Part shown: positions 9,001 through 15,266 of the stretch, piece by piece | How the letters are laid out: each line of letters begins with the position of its first letter | Numbering within the stretch: the stretch's first letter is position 1 | Origin: Rhodobiaceae bacterium | Lineage (GTDB): Bacteria > Pseudomonadota > Alphaproteobacteria > Rhizobiales > Tepidamorphaceae | DNA: 64,000 nucleotides | Assembly (NCBI GenBank): GCA_020637985.1 | Contig: JACKJK010000008.1 | Coordinates: 124,001-188,000, forward strand | Direction: 5' to 3' | Notes under the pieces: model-generated | Database searches by the model: none | Told to the model about the DNA's origin: nothing | What the model saw: the letters and a program-made list of their open reading frames with translations, nothing else | Translations under genes and position numbers: made by a program

Positions 9001-11085
9001 CGTCGCACTTCCAAGCGTCGCGTTGTCGACGTCGGAAAGCGTGATGGTGGTGTCGATCGCCGTCGGCGCATCGTTCTCGGTGTAGCCGAGCGTCGCCCCG
9101 CCCCCGGCGACGGGCGCGTCGTTCACCGGCGTCACGTCGATGAAGCTGAGGGCTGCCGCGCTGTCGAGTTCGATCGGCGCGACCACCGGTTCGCCGTCGT
9201 TGACGATCACCGTCACCGTGCGCTGCGCGTCGCTGGGGTCTTCCGAGGCGTTCTGGTAGGTGATTGTGCGCAGCGCCGCCTGGTAGGCCGCAAGCGTCGC
9301 GCTGCCCGACAGCGTCAGCATGCCGGCCGAAGCATTGAACGAGGCGGTGATGGCCGAGGTGTCGTTGCCGCCGATGTCCTCGGCATAGGTGTAGGCGAGC
9401 ACGTCCTCGCCCTCGACATAGTTGGCGGTGATCTGCACCCGCGCCTCGACGATCACCGGGTTGTCGACGTCGTTCACGGTGATCGTGGCGTCGAGGATGC
9501 TGGCCGGGTCGTTCTCGGTATAGGCCAGCGTCGCGCCCGCGGTTGCCTCCGGGGAGTCGTTGGTTTCCGGATTGTCGTTGACCGGGATGATGTTGATGAC
9601 GAACTCGCCGGTCACCGTCTGGCCGTTGCCGGTGACGGAGAAGGAGATGCCGCCGCCGTCGTCGTCGTTCAGCGTCGGCGTGTAGAGCATGCCGTTGATG
9701 GCCGCGCGCACTGCGGCGATGGGACCGCTGAAGGTGGCACTATGAAACGCCTGCGTCGACAGGATCACCGTGCCCGGCGTCACCGCGGCGCCGTCGATCA
9801 TCGTGAAGTGGAGCTGCGCGATCGAGGCCAGCACGAAGGTCGATTGCGCCTCGATCGTGATGGCCACCGAACTCGGCCCCGACAGCCCGAAGCCGGTGAA
9901 CACGGTCGGTGTATCCTCAAGGATCGTCGGCACCGGCGGCAGCGTCAGCTGCGGACCGGGCAGGGCGGCGCCCTCTTCCTCGCCCCCGCCGCCTTCCTGC
10001 TCGCCGCCGGTGGTGCCTTCGCCTTCGCCGCCGCTGCCGCCGCTGCCGCCGCCGTTCAGGCCGCTGTCCGTGTTGATCCCGTCCGGGTTGCCGAAGCCGC
10101 TGCCGGGCTGTGAATCGCCATCCTGTCCGTTGTCCCCACGCGACTGGTTGTAACTCGTCGTAAGCTGGTTGACGGTCTGGGTGATCAGCGCGCGCTCTTC
10201 CGCTGTCAGGTCGCTCAGCGTGGCGTCGTTCGAGCCCGCCACCAGCGAGGCGATCTGCCCGATCTGCCCGACGGTCAGGTTGAGCAGCACCTCGTTGGTG
10301 TCGTTGTTGATGATCTGGATCAGGCCACCTTCGCCGTCCTTGACGTCGGTGACGAGGGCGACGCGCAGGTCGACGCCGGCGAACTGGATCACGGCGGAGG
10401 TGCCGCGGATGCCAAGCGTGGCGACCGGCGTCGTCACCTCCATGTCGCCGTTGGGCGCGATCTTGCCGGAAACCACGGCGAGCGTGCCCTGCAGCAGGCC
10501 GACCAGCATGTTCGATTCCGCGCCGGCCGGGTTGTAGACGTAGTCGTCGAGCGTCATCCGCCCGTTTTCCGACAGCGACAGCACGCTCTCGTCTGTGAAG
10601 GCGATGGCCGCCTCCGATCCCTCGCCTGTGATGATGACGTCGTTCTTGAAGACCTTGTCGCCTACTGACAGCGTGTCGGTGGTGCCGTCGGCGCGCTGGA
10701 CGGTCACCGTGCCATTGGCGGTCACGACCCGGCCGATTGCCTCGGCGGTTCCTGCGTCCGCCTGGCCCGTTTGCGCCAGCATCAGCCCCTTGCCGGCCTG
10801 CGCCAGCGTCGAGACCATGACGGGCGTCAGCGAGAAGCCGCCGGTTCCCACGATCAGCGGCGCCTCTGGCGAGTCGAAATAGCCGCGCACCACGAACAGG
10901 TCGCCGTTTTCGAGCCGGATATCCAGGTCGCCGCCGTCGCGCGCGAACTCGGCGTGGGACAGCTCGATACCGGCGGCGAGTTGTGCCCGTCCGCCATCGA
11001 TGCCGACCATGGACTGGGTTGGCACGCCCGAACCCGGCCCGGCTCCCGTTGCGCCAAAGTCCATTTGCGTGGTTCGCGCGGCCAT
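1..11085 (-). CDS. Giant modular RTX/FG-GAP/cadherin-like protein, type I secretion substrate (C-terminus cut by window edge)
   Basis: I read one continuous frame of 3,695 codons from the ATG at 11085 to the left edge, with no stop. Domains in order: a short N-terminal segment; a FecR-like domain (about residues 115-275); a Gly/Glu-rich linker (about 342-374); cadherin/VCBS-like domains (about 380-797); six FG-GAP-type repeats with DxDxDGDxD-like calcium loops (about 800-1145); two more cadherin-like domains (to about 1520); a seven-fold integrin-like FG-GAP block (about 1526-1922); VCBS-like domains (to about 2280); then RTX nonapeptide repeats such as GGAGDDHLLGD to the edge. The acidic, Ca2+-loop-rich and cysteine-poor composition fits RTX adhesins. 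The divergent TolC/ABC/HlyD genes are the obvious exporter. The likely role is surface adhesion or biofilm (inference). The C-terminal secretion signal is outside the window. Confidence 0.93.
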   Translation of the reverse strand, partial: MAARTTQMDFGATGAGPGSGVPTQSMVGIDGGRAQLAAGIELSHAEFARDGGDLDIRLENGDLFVVRGYFDSPEAPLIVGTGGFSLTPVMVSTLAQAGKGLMLAQTGQADAGTAEAIGRVVTANGTVTVQRADGTTDTLSVGDKVFKNDVIITGEGSEAAIAFTDESVLSLSENGRMTLDDYVYNPAGAESNMLVGLLQGTLAVVSGKIAPNGDMEVTTPVATLGIRGTSAVIQFAGVDLRVALVTDVKDGEGGLIQIINNDTNEVLLNLTVGQIGQIASLVAGSNDATLSDLTAEERALITQTVNQLTTSYNQSRGDNGQDGDSQPGSGFGNPDGINTDSGLNGGGSGGSGGEGEGTTGGEQEGGGGEEEGAALPGPQLTLPPVPTILEDTPTVFTGFGLSGPSSVAITIEAQSTFVLASIAQLHFTMIDGAAVTPGTVILSTQAFHSATFSGPIAAVRAAINGMLYTPTLNDDDGGGISFSVTGNGQTVTGEFVINIIPVNDNPETNDSPEATAGATLAYTENDPASILDATITVNDVDNPVIVEARVQITANYVEGEDVLAYTYAEDIGGNDTSAITASFNASAGMLTLSGSATLAAYQAALRTITYQNASEDPSDAQRTVTVIVNDGEPVVAPIELDSAAALSFIDVTPVNDAPVAGGGATLGYTENDAPTAIDTTITLSDVDNATLGSATVQITANYVEGEDVLAFTDTANITGSFNASTGTLTLTGTNATVADFQAALRAVTYENTSDDPSALARTISFAVNDGETEYGPALDSNTITSTVNVTPVNDAPVVIPPTLPVLDVIGVKHDGVDQSYFNDGSGNFTFSQSLDGVAGHNQGRSSALGDLDGDGDLDVFVAYRFFGPSTVWLNDGSGTLVSTGQSVGGADVQDVALGDIDGDGDLDAALPRTFSSAEVEIWLNDGSGLFSKSSQTLIAASGSSYVDMVDLDNDSDLDIIVGSYPSSSVVFTNDGSGNFSVTQSLSGMFLRAGDINGDGWTDAAFTDFNTNTTYTVLNNGSGALSGAQFVFALSAEGALDFEFADFDNDGDLDAVFGTNDGYLQVWLNDGSGAFSLSASWRPTTGELRSIAVGDVDRDGDIDFLAGSESLATATYLNDGSGQFSVIPNTLGGVGFFDLALGALQNASSSIQTDEDTTVTISGIAISDVDAGSDPLSVTLSVAHGTLDFTSGTNTSALTGITGQGTDTLSFSGSQTDVTAALAASIDYTPDQDFNGTDTLQVDVDDGGSSGTGGAQATSQSFDINVLAVNDAPVIGGTESAGVAAVNTGAFDAGPVVFGSGFGYTTPTVSGFQAGDIVTLDVTALPQGGFTFTLLDGASNALAPFAGVVLRIAPSAYPDQIVDSYTVTGGDDTSLRYNIFASFGGNPGYDITVTATSVGLIVDAGTSGTFSGLSITDVDAGNDPILVMLGVGNGDLAFTGATTGLSFTDSDGSDGTLAFSASQTDINAALANLQYTPDNNFSGTDTLDITVDDQSAAGSGGALGDTGSVNITVIQTGTAPQVLLAGEKLTAPDAAAGDWFGDPVAISNSGIIVTGSPNDVDGGVKTGSAYVFVPDGTGGYAAPIKLLPSLGNADDVFGYSADINSSGTIAIGAPFDDIDGTDDGSVYVFNPDGSGGYLTPVKLTAPTSEPAGRLGTDVSINDAGVVVTGAHTDVTTNTDPGAAYVFVPDGSGGYNAGIELVAPDPVAAMFFGHATAINNNGTIAIGAFNDDDNGLRSGSVYVFEDNGAGGYDFVTKLLAPDGAPDDDFGRYLDINEDGVIVASAMLDDDNGLESGSVYVFVPDGVGGYNAPIKLIAPDGAADDSFGIDVAINAQGTVVVGAYIDDDAGSESGSAYIFQPDGSGGYLAAIKIVAPDAAAGDQFGQSVAINDSGVVTVGSYFDDDGGAETGSVYVFAPDGQGGYVAVDAVIPPTDVVETLDETEGALSTTGSFFVTDPDTSETVSITGVTVATSGNASGTSNGALLAMFSPQSGTAIDNVSTTGTVNWTFDAGTDAFDYLADGETLEVTYTVNLSDGAGGTASQDVVITIIGTNDDPVVEVASDFTGSDTETDVPGDTVDATGTLVTSDADTNETAHTITVLNVTRGGTTGGLSGVDDATLKALMSFSGQSGTPAAFSTTWTFAAAAALFTYLASGEFVTLAYEVEVEDSLGGTTADTITITINGTFTGVEAVTDSAQLAIGGTGTANLLANDLGTAPVLPFTSDIRFWSEHGNLVEIDASSGQATYSAIYGGPGTDLISYKATVASGAEDAGIVAVTVEPGAFGDFNLTGTTGDDVLIGNGGYNDISGDAGRDLIWGGGTPFGDFGADREQLVGDGGDDALVSPRGSVLMVGGPGNDTLYAGGDGTRADIALVGYQTSTSGILANIDDQATGSQQTLSGTVVEPGQIHDGFGNIDRIAGIHGLLDSTHDDVIHVAANYANSQGSWFEVRLTAGDDDVTFESGVTGRISYAQASSGIVDTGVYADLELGRATGVTAGLLNEIGNPFLIVAVVYNFNITSAYFTTSTDLANATSGYDAFSGAMRLVGSAYNDILFGDANNNRLRGGAGLDYIDGRGGTGDRAEYTSASSGVTVDLSAQFASDDGQGGQDILLNIEQVSGGRFNDMITGDANNNVLLGLAGDDEIHGGGGADTIYGDQGDPDFNDGGFGGNDLLFGDAGDDTIRGGDGHDEMHGGADDDILIGGDGADHIYGEAGNDILYSGNDAGGVGPTSRIDDWIAGPEILDGGDDTDVFYYEGGYVIMIGGDGSDSFWDVRPAGEGYDRSVISYQNDPAGIFANLTSGSSNFGGALGFSAFAQNIIDGYGWNDALGGIPDMVLDSQHDDLFEVGYNDIVIGLTGGQDSVDASGASNVTVSYEFHTAGVTVDLGTQSGQDTDNAATADTFAGVANIVGTHLADSLTGDGNDNVIQGLAGNDALDGGAGTMDIVSYEHSYGGVDANLLTGQTLDDGFGDTDTLTGFEGIYGSHFDDTLTGDSFANTISGFGGNDTIYGEGGADIISGDGNGTFRGNDIIHGGSGADIIDSGGTEATWDAIDLVYGGLDGDTITASGGFVRAQGGHGADTFSYTDSETLTGKLGWFDGFMLDYSDQTQGIIANLTTSFHVFTPNGVNGGTAETSTFYIKDGGNFDDAATNFSSIIDSGFDDTIYVDTTFLGLNGNSIDLRLSGGDDTVVISGTPLVTIRYQFASDGGDGMTGIHGDLEIGRATGLTTGLMDVNNTAFTTSVATNANITSVSYASANDLAIATSGFDSFLGTTRLVGSQYNDQLLGSSGNDRFRGLAGDDFIDGRGGMDRIEFWSSPNGVDVDLSAGTVANDGHGGTDLIRNIENVIGSIWDDDITGDAGDNNLTGAGGDDILHGGAGDDHLLGDAHAQYIDGYFGGNDTIFGDAGNDELRGGEGNDYLDGGDDDDVLVGGYGNDILIGGDGGSNFDIVNYYLETVIYAQAYLDLPIGNPQGVIVDLAAATGYDTFGNVDFLVGIEAVFGTQWDDILIGGGNDEFESFRTYYGNDYVDGLSGWDRLDYGQYDNTHFVNMDILTGLAQLYQTASPSTPVATTTFQNINDLRGTGGVDSLMGSDNTGGLVERFVGLAGDDTFDGRQGEDEASYHNEHNHGGFQGIVVSAHSSIFDAFEILDTFGDTDAAFDVEDIRGSVFADMIIGNSQANRLRGEAGIDDIDGKDGDDIIQ

Positions 11086-11421
11086 GTCGTCTTCCTCGAG
11101 GTCTGCGCCGGCCGCCTGCTATGCGGCCATGTCCGGGGCGGTCCCGGGGCGTCCCTGTCGCCGCTCTCCCTTCTTGCCGCGGGGGAGATTCGGCCTTGCC
11201 GTACCGGCAACTCGCGATTTTCTATGCGTTATGGCCGGAACGAATTGGCTTTTCCGCGTTGGATATGCGGCGGAATTCACATGTTCCGAGCGACATATAT
11301 GGCACACCCGCAATCTGCCGTCACGATATCCGTATAAATATATACCACTTCGACTCGACCAGCGGGTAACCATTTGTTAACGATTTTCGCGATGGGGCGT
11401 CGTGGCGGGCAAGCGTCCGCC
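11086..11421. promoter_or_regulatory. Divergent intergenic region between the giant adhesin gene and its secretion operon
   Basis: This 336-bp gap separates the divergent starts. The part around 11270-11380 is clearly more AT-rich than its surroundings, with overlapping TATAAA/TATATA-like steps near 11334-11345 that could be -10 elements in either direction. A CtrA-like box lies at 11366-11380. No coding signal was recognised. Where the gap ends on the right is uncertain, because the start of the TolC-like gene is not fixed by a clear ribosome-binding site. Confidence 0.6.
11366..11380 (-). promoter_or_regulatory. CtrA-like box (TTAA-N7-TTAC)
   Basis: On the minus strand the site reads TTAA, seven bases (CAAATGG), then TTAC. 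This matches the alphaproteobacterial CtrA consensus TTAA-N7-TTAA at seven of eight defined positions. It sits between the giant secreted protein gene and the type I secretion operon, so it could couple surface-protein export to the cell cycle. A single near-match in an AT-rich gap is weak evidence. Confidence 0.35.
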
Positions 11422-12921
11422 ATGTTTTTTGTCGACTGGGTGGGAAGGCGGTTGGCCAAATTGCTGCAGGAAACCGCGTTTCGTACCGCTTCCGCGTGCG
11501 CATCCGTGCGCCGTGCGCGGAAGACGGCGAGCTTGCGGCTGCGTGCCTCCGCCGCATCGACGCTGGCGGCGTCCCTCCTTGCTCTTCTTGCCGTTTTGCC
11601 GAGCGCTCCTGCCGGGGCGATGAGCCTTCGCGACGCGGTCTCGCGCGCCGTCGAGACCCATCCGCGCGTCAACGCGGCCCGCGCCGACCGGCGCGCCAGC
11701 GGCTACGAACTGCGCATCGCCCAGGGCAACCTCTATCCGACGGTCAGCCTGTCGGCGGACGCCGGCGGCCAGTACATCGACCGCCCCGAGAGCCTCGACC
11801 CGGACGAGAACCATGACTGGCGCGGCCGTCGCCAGGCGACGCTGAGCGTGCGCCAGGTGCTGTTCAACGGCCACCAGCGCGCCAACGAGATCTATCGCGC
11901 CGCCGCCGTCCTCGATGCCTCCGCGCTGCGCGTTCTGTCGGCCTCCGAGGTGCTCGGGCTCGACGCGGTGGAGGCCTACATCGACTATCGGCGCCATTCG
12001 CGCCTGCTCGAACTGACGCGGACCAACGTCGAGCGCCACGAGACGATACTCGGGCTCGTGCAGCAGCTGGTCGGCGGCGGCAAGGCGCCGGGCTCGGATG
12101 CCAACCAGGCGCTCGAACGCCTTGCCGGCGCGCGCGCCGTGCGCGCCCAGGTGGAGCAGGCCTTCCTTGAGGCGCGGGCCAAGTTCAAGAAGGTGATAGG
12201 CGTCGAACCCGGCCAGACATCGCCGGTCGCCTATCCGGCCAACTTGCCGAAGTCCGCGCGCGCTGCCGTCGAGATCGGCGTGTCCGGCAATCCGGCCCTG
12301 CGTGCTGCGCGCGTGCGTTCCGACGCCGCCCAGTTCGAGCTTGAACGCGCCAAGGGGAGTTATGCGCCCACCATTGCGCTTGAGGGTTCGGCGACCTACG
12401 GCTACGACCTCAACGGCGTGGACGGGCGCAATGCCGATGTCAGCGGCCGCGTCACACTGAACTGGGACCTTTTCGACGGGCATGTTCGCAAGAACCGCGA
12501 GCGCGCCCTCAGCGAACGCCTGACGCAGCGCCAGCTGGAAGCCGACGACCAGACCCGCGACATCGCCGAGGCCATCGAACGCGCGTTCGCGGCCTATGTG
12601 ACCGGCAGCACGCGCCTTGCCGCGCTGCGCGAGCAGGTCGGCGCCAACGACCGCACCGTCGTCGCCTACCGCGAGGAATATCAGCTCGGCAAGCGCAGCC
12701 TGCTCGATCTGCTGGATGGCGAAAACGCCCGTTTCAACAGCCAGTTCCAGTTCCAGAGCGCGGCTGCCGTCCACTATTTCTCGGCCTACCAGTTGCTCGC
12801 CCACATGGGTCGCCTGCTGTCGACGCTCGGCGTGGCCGCCCCGGCCGAGGTGATCGCCGATCACGTTGAACAGACCCAACGCAGTCTGTTCCACGTCGAT
12901 ATCGAGCCGCTGCGCCAGTAG
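11422..12921 (+). CDS. TolC-family outer-membrane channel of the type I secretion system
   Basis: The protein forms the outer-membrane exit duct for the neighbouring ABC transporter and HlyD adaptor. The mature part shows the two-fold repeated, helix-rich TolC/OEP architecture: it begins SLRDAVSRAVETHPRV, has GRVTLNWDLFDGH near the start of the second repeat, and carries the typical late motif EYQLGKRSLLDLLDGEN. A signal-peptide core lies at about residues 43-60, with likely cleavage after APAGA (residue 66). That leaves a very long n-region, so the true start may be the GTG at 11506. An upstream ATG at 11392 is also possible. None of these has a good Shine-Dalgarno sequence. At about 500 residues the length is normal for the family. 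It is the first gene of the three-gene export operon. Confidence 0.9.
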   Translation: MFFVDWVGRRLAKLLQETAFRTASACASVRRARKTASLRLRASAASTLAASLLALLAVLPSAPAGAMSLRDAVSRAVETHPRVNAARADRRASGYELRIAQGNLYPTVSLSADAGGQYIDRPESLDPDENHDWRGRRQATLSVRQVLFNGHQRANEIYRAAAVLDASALRVLSASEVLGLDAVEAYIDYRRHSRLLELTRTNVERHETILGLVQQLVGGGKAPGSDANQALERLAGARAVRAQVEQAFLEARAKFKKVIGVEPGQTSPVAYPANLPKSARAAVEIGVSGNPALRAARVRSDAAQFELERAKGSYAPTIALEGSATYGYDLNGVDGRNADVSGRVTLNWDLFDGHVRKNRERALSERLTQRQLEADDQTRDIAEAIERAFAAYVTGSTRLAALREQVGANDRTVVAYREEYQLGKRSLLDLLDGENARFNSQFQFQSAAAVHYFSAYQLLAHMGRLLSTLGVAAPAEVIADHVEQTQRSLFHVDIEPLRQ

Positions 12922-13052
12922 GCGCATTTACCCGGATACGTGTTTTTGCGTGGTCGGGGGACGATTTTCCGCGTGTGCTGTGCCATGCTGTGCTCCAGCC
13001 GCAGCGCGCAGGCGCGTGCCGGGGCGAAGCGGTTCAGGTGGTGCGTAGCGCG

Positions 13053-15266
13053 ATGGATGCCAAGGTGAGCAAGGCCAGGGCCCGCGACGACGCGGACACG
13101 GCGGGGGAGGCCGACGACGGCTCGGCCGATCCGTTGCTCGACTGCCTCGGTTTCGTCGCACGCCATTTCGGCATCGCCTTTTCGCCTGCCGGCGCTCTGA
13201 GTGGCCTGCCGCTGGCGACGGGGCGCCTCGACATCGCCAGTTTCCCGCGCGCCGCCGAACGCTTCGATCTTTCCGCGCGTGCGCTTTCCCGCAACGTCTA
13301 TGACATCCCGGCCATGGTGCTGCCGGCCATCGTCCTCATGCGCGGCGGCGATGCCTGCGTCCTCACCGAGGTCAACAAGCGCCGCCATCGCGCCAAGATT
13401 CATTATCCCCACGAAGGTGCCGGCACGCGCGCCCTCGCGCTGGAGAAGCTCGCCGAGGCCGCCACCGGCGAGGTCATCTACATCACCCCCGTCGGCTCGC
13501 CGACCGGCGAGGATTTCTACGAGGGAACGACCCGCCAGGCGCGGCGCGGGCACTGGTTCTACGGCCCGGTCCGCCGTTCATGGCGATCCTGGATACAGGT
13601 GATCTTCGCGGCCCTGATGATCAACCTGCTCGGCCTCGCCGTGCCGTTCTTCATCATGAACGTCTACGACCGGGTCATCCCGAACCTCGCCATTCCGACG
13701 CTCTTCGCGCTGTCCGGTGGCGTCGTCATCGCGCTCGTCTTCGACATGCTGCTGCGTCAGGTCCGCGCCCAGGTTCTCGACCGCGCCGGCCGCCGGCTCG
13801 ACATGGGGCTCGCCGCGCGCCTCTTCGACCACCTGATGCGCCTGCGCATGAGCGTCCAGACGGTCGGCACCGGCAACCTGGCGAGCCAGATGCGCGAGTT
13901 CGACACCGTACGCGAGGTGTTCACGTCCCAGACCGTTGTCGCCGCAACGGATTTCGTCTTCATCGGCATCTTCGTCTTCGCCATCTGGACCATCGTCGGG
14001 CCAATTGCCTGGGTGCCGATCGCCGCCATCCCGCTGGTGCTGGCGATCACGCTGCTGATCCGCGTCCCGCTGGCGCGCGCGATCTCTGTCACCCAGGACG
14101 AGGCCAACCGCCGCCATGGCGTTCTCGTGGAAAGCCTCGTCGGCATCGAGGCGATCCGCGCAGCAAACGCCGAGGGCGTGATGCAGCGCCGGTGGGAGGA
14201 CGCGGTCGCCTCCAGCAGCCGCGCCGGCGCCTCCATCCGCATGTGGTCGTCGCTGGTCATGCACCTGACCGCGCTGGTGCAGCAGTCCGTCGGCGTCGTC
14301 ATCATCATCTGGGGCGTCTTCCTGGTAGCGGAAGGGCAGATAACCGTCGGCGCGCTGATCGCCACCAACATCCTGGCCGGACGCGTGCTAGGGCCCCTCG
14401 CCAACATCGCCATGACCCTGGTGCGCGCCCAGCAGGCGCTGAGCGCGCTGCGCGGCCTCAACCGCATGATGAAGCTGGAGACCGAGGCCGGCGAACGCGC
14501 CCAGGCGCGCGACGACACCGGCGCGGCGATCACCTTCCAGGACGTCACCTTCGCCTATCCCGGCGCCACGCGGCCAGCGCTGGAAAAGGTCGGCTTCACG
14601 ATCAATGCCGGCGAGCGCGTCGCCATCATCGGACGTATCGGCTCCGGCAAGACCACCGTCGGCAAGCTGCTCGCCGGCTTCTATCAGCCGAACGAGGGCT
14701 CGATCGTCGTCGCCGGCAGCGATACCCGCGCCCACAACCCGGCCGACCTGCGCGCCATGGTCGGCTACGTTGGCCAGCAGCCGGAACTGTTCTCCGGCAC
14801 ATTGCGCGACAACATCGTCATGGGGCGCCCGCAGGCCTCCGACGAGGAGATCGCCCGCGTCGTGCGCCTCACCGGCATCGAGCGCTTCTCGGCGTCGCAT
14901 CCGCTAGGCCTGATGATGCCCATCGGCGAACGCGGGCTGGGGTTGTCGGGCGGCCAGAAGCAGGCTGTCGCCATGGCCCGCGTGCTGATCCGCGATCCCG
15001 AAATCCTGTTCCTCGACGAGCCCTCGGCCGCCCTCGATACCGCCGCCGAGCAGGCGCTCGTCAGCGAACTGGCGCGCATCGCCGATAGCGGCCGCACGCT
15101 GATCGTCTGCACGCACTCCGGCGCCCTGCTGTCGGTCGTCGACCGCGTGATCCTTGTCGAACAGGGCAAGGTCGTCGCCGACGGGCCGCGCGAAAAGGTC
15201 GAGGAAATGCTGAAATCGAAGGTCGCCGCGCACCGCGCCGCCGCCGGCGGGAAGGGCAGGCCATGA
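13053..15266 (+). CDS. Type I secretion ABC transporter/ATPase with C39-like domain (LapB/HlyB type)
   Basis: This is the inner-membrane exporter that energises secretion of a type I substrate. Residues about 25-150 form a C39-like domain that shows no catalytic Cys-His pair, as in HlyB/LapB-type transporters that bind substrates rather than process them. Six membrane helices follow (about 180-460). The nucleotide-binding domain has Walker A GRIGSGKT (527-534), signature LSGGQKQ (631-637), Walker B ILFLDEP (651-657) and an H-loop in CTHSG. I chose the ATG at 13053 because homology starts soon after it; an in-frame ATG at 12975 would add a 26-residue extension with no family similarity. Its stop overlaps the start of the HlyD gene by 4 bp, indicating translational coupling. 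Confidence 0.93.
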   Translation: MDAKVSKARARDDADTAGEADDGSADPLLDCLGFVARHFGIAFSPAGALSGLPLATGRLDIASFPRAAERFDLSARALSRNVYDIPAMVLPAIVLMRGGDACVLTEVNKRRHRAKIHYPHEGAGTRALALEKLAEAATGEVIYITPVGSPTGEDFYEGTTRQARRGHWFYGPVRRSWRSWIQVIFAALMINLLGLAVPFFIMNVYDRVIPNLAIPTLFALSGGVVIALVFDMLLRQVRAQVLDRAGRRLDMGLAARLFDHLMRLRMSVQTVGTGNLASQMREFDTVREVFTSQTVVAATDFVFIGIFVFAIWTIVGPIAWVPIAAIPLVLAITLLIRVPLARAISVTQDEANRRHGVLVESLVGIEAIRAANAEGVMQRRWEDAVASSSRAGASIRMWSSLVMHLTALVQQSVGVVIIIWGVFLVAEGQITVGALIATNILAGRVLGPLANIAMTLVRAQQALSALRGLNRMMKLETEAGERAQARDDTGAAITFQDVTFAYPGATRPALEKVGFTINAGERVAIIGRIGSGKTTVGKLLAGFYQPNEGSIVVAGSDTRAHNPADLRAMVGYVGQQPELFSGTLRDNIVMGRPQASDEEIARVVRLTGIERFSASHPLGLMMPIGERGLGLSGGQKQAVAMARVLIRDPEILFLDEPSAALDTAAEQALVSELARIADSGRTLIVCTHSGALLSVVDRVILVEQGKVVADGPREKVEEMLKSKVAAHRAAAGGKGRP

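Noticed and set aside
11377..12927. 516-codon minus-strand frame opposite the TolC-like gene
   Set aside because: No recognisable domain and shadow-like composition; the plus strand encodes a clear TolC-family protein.
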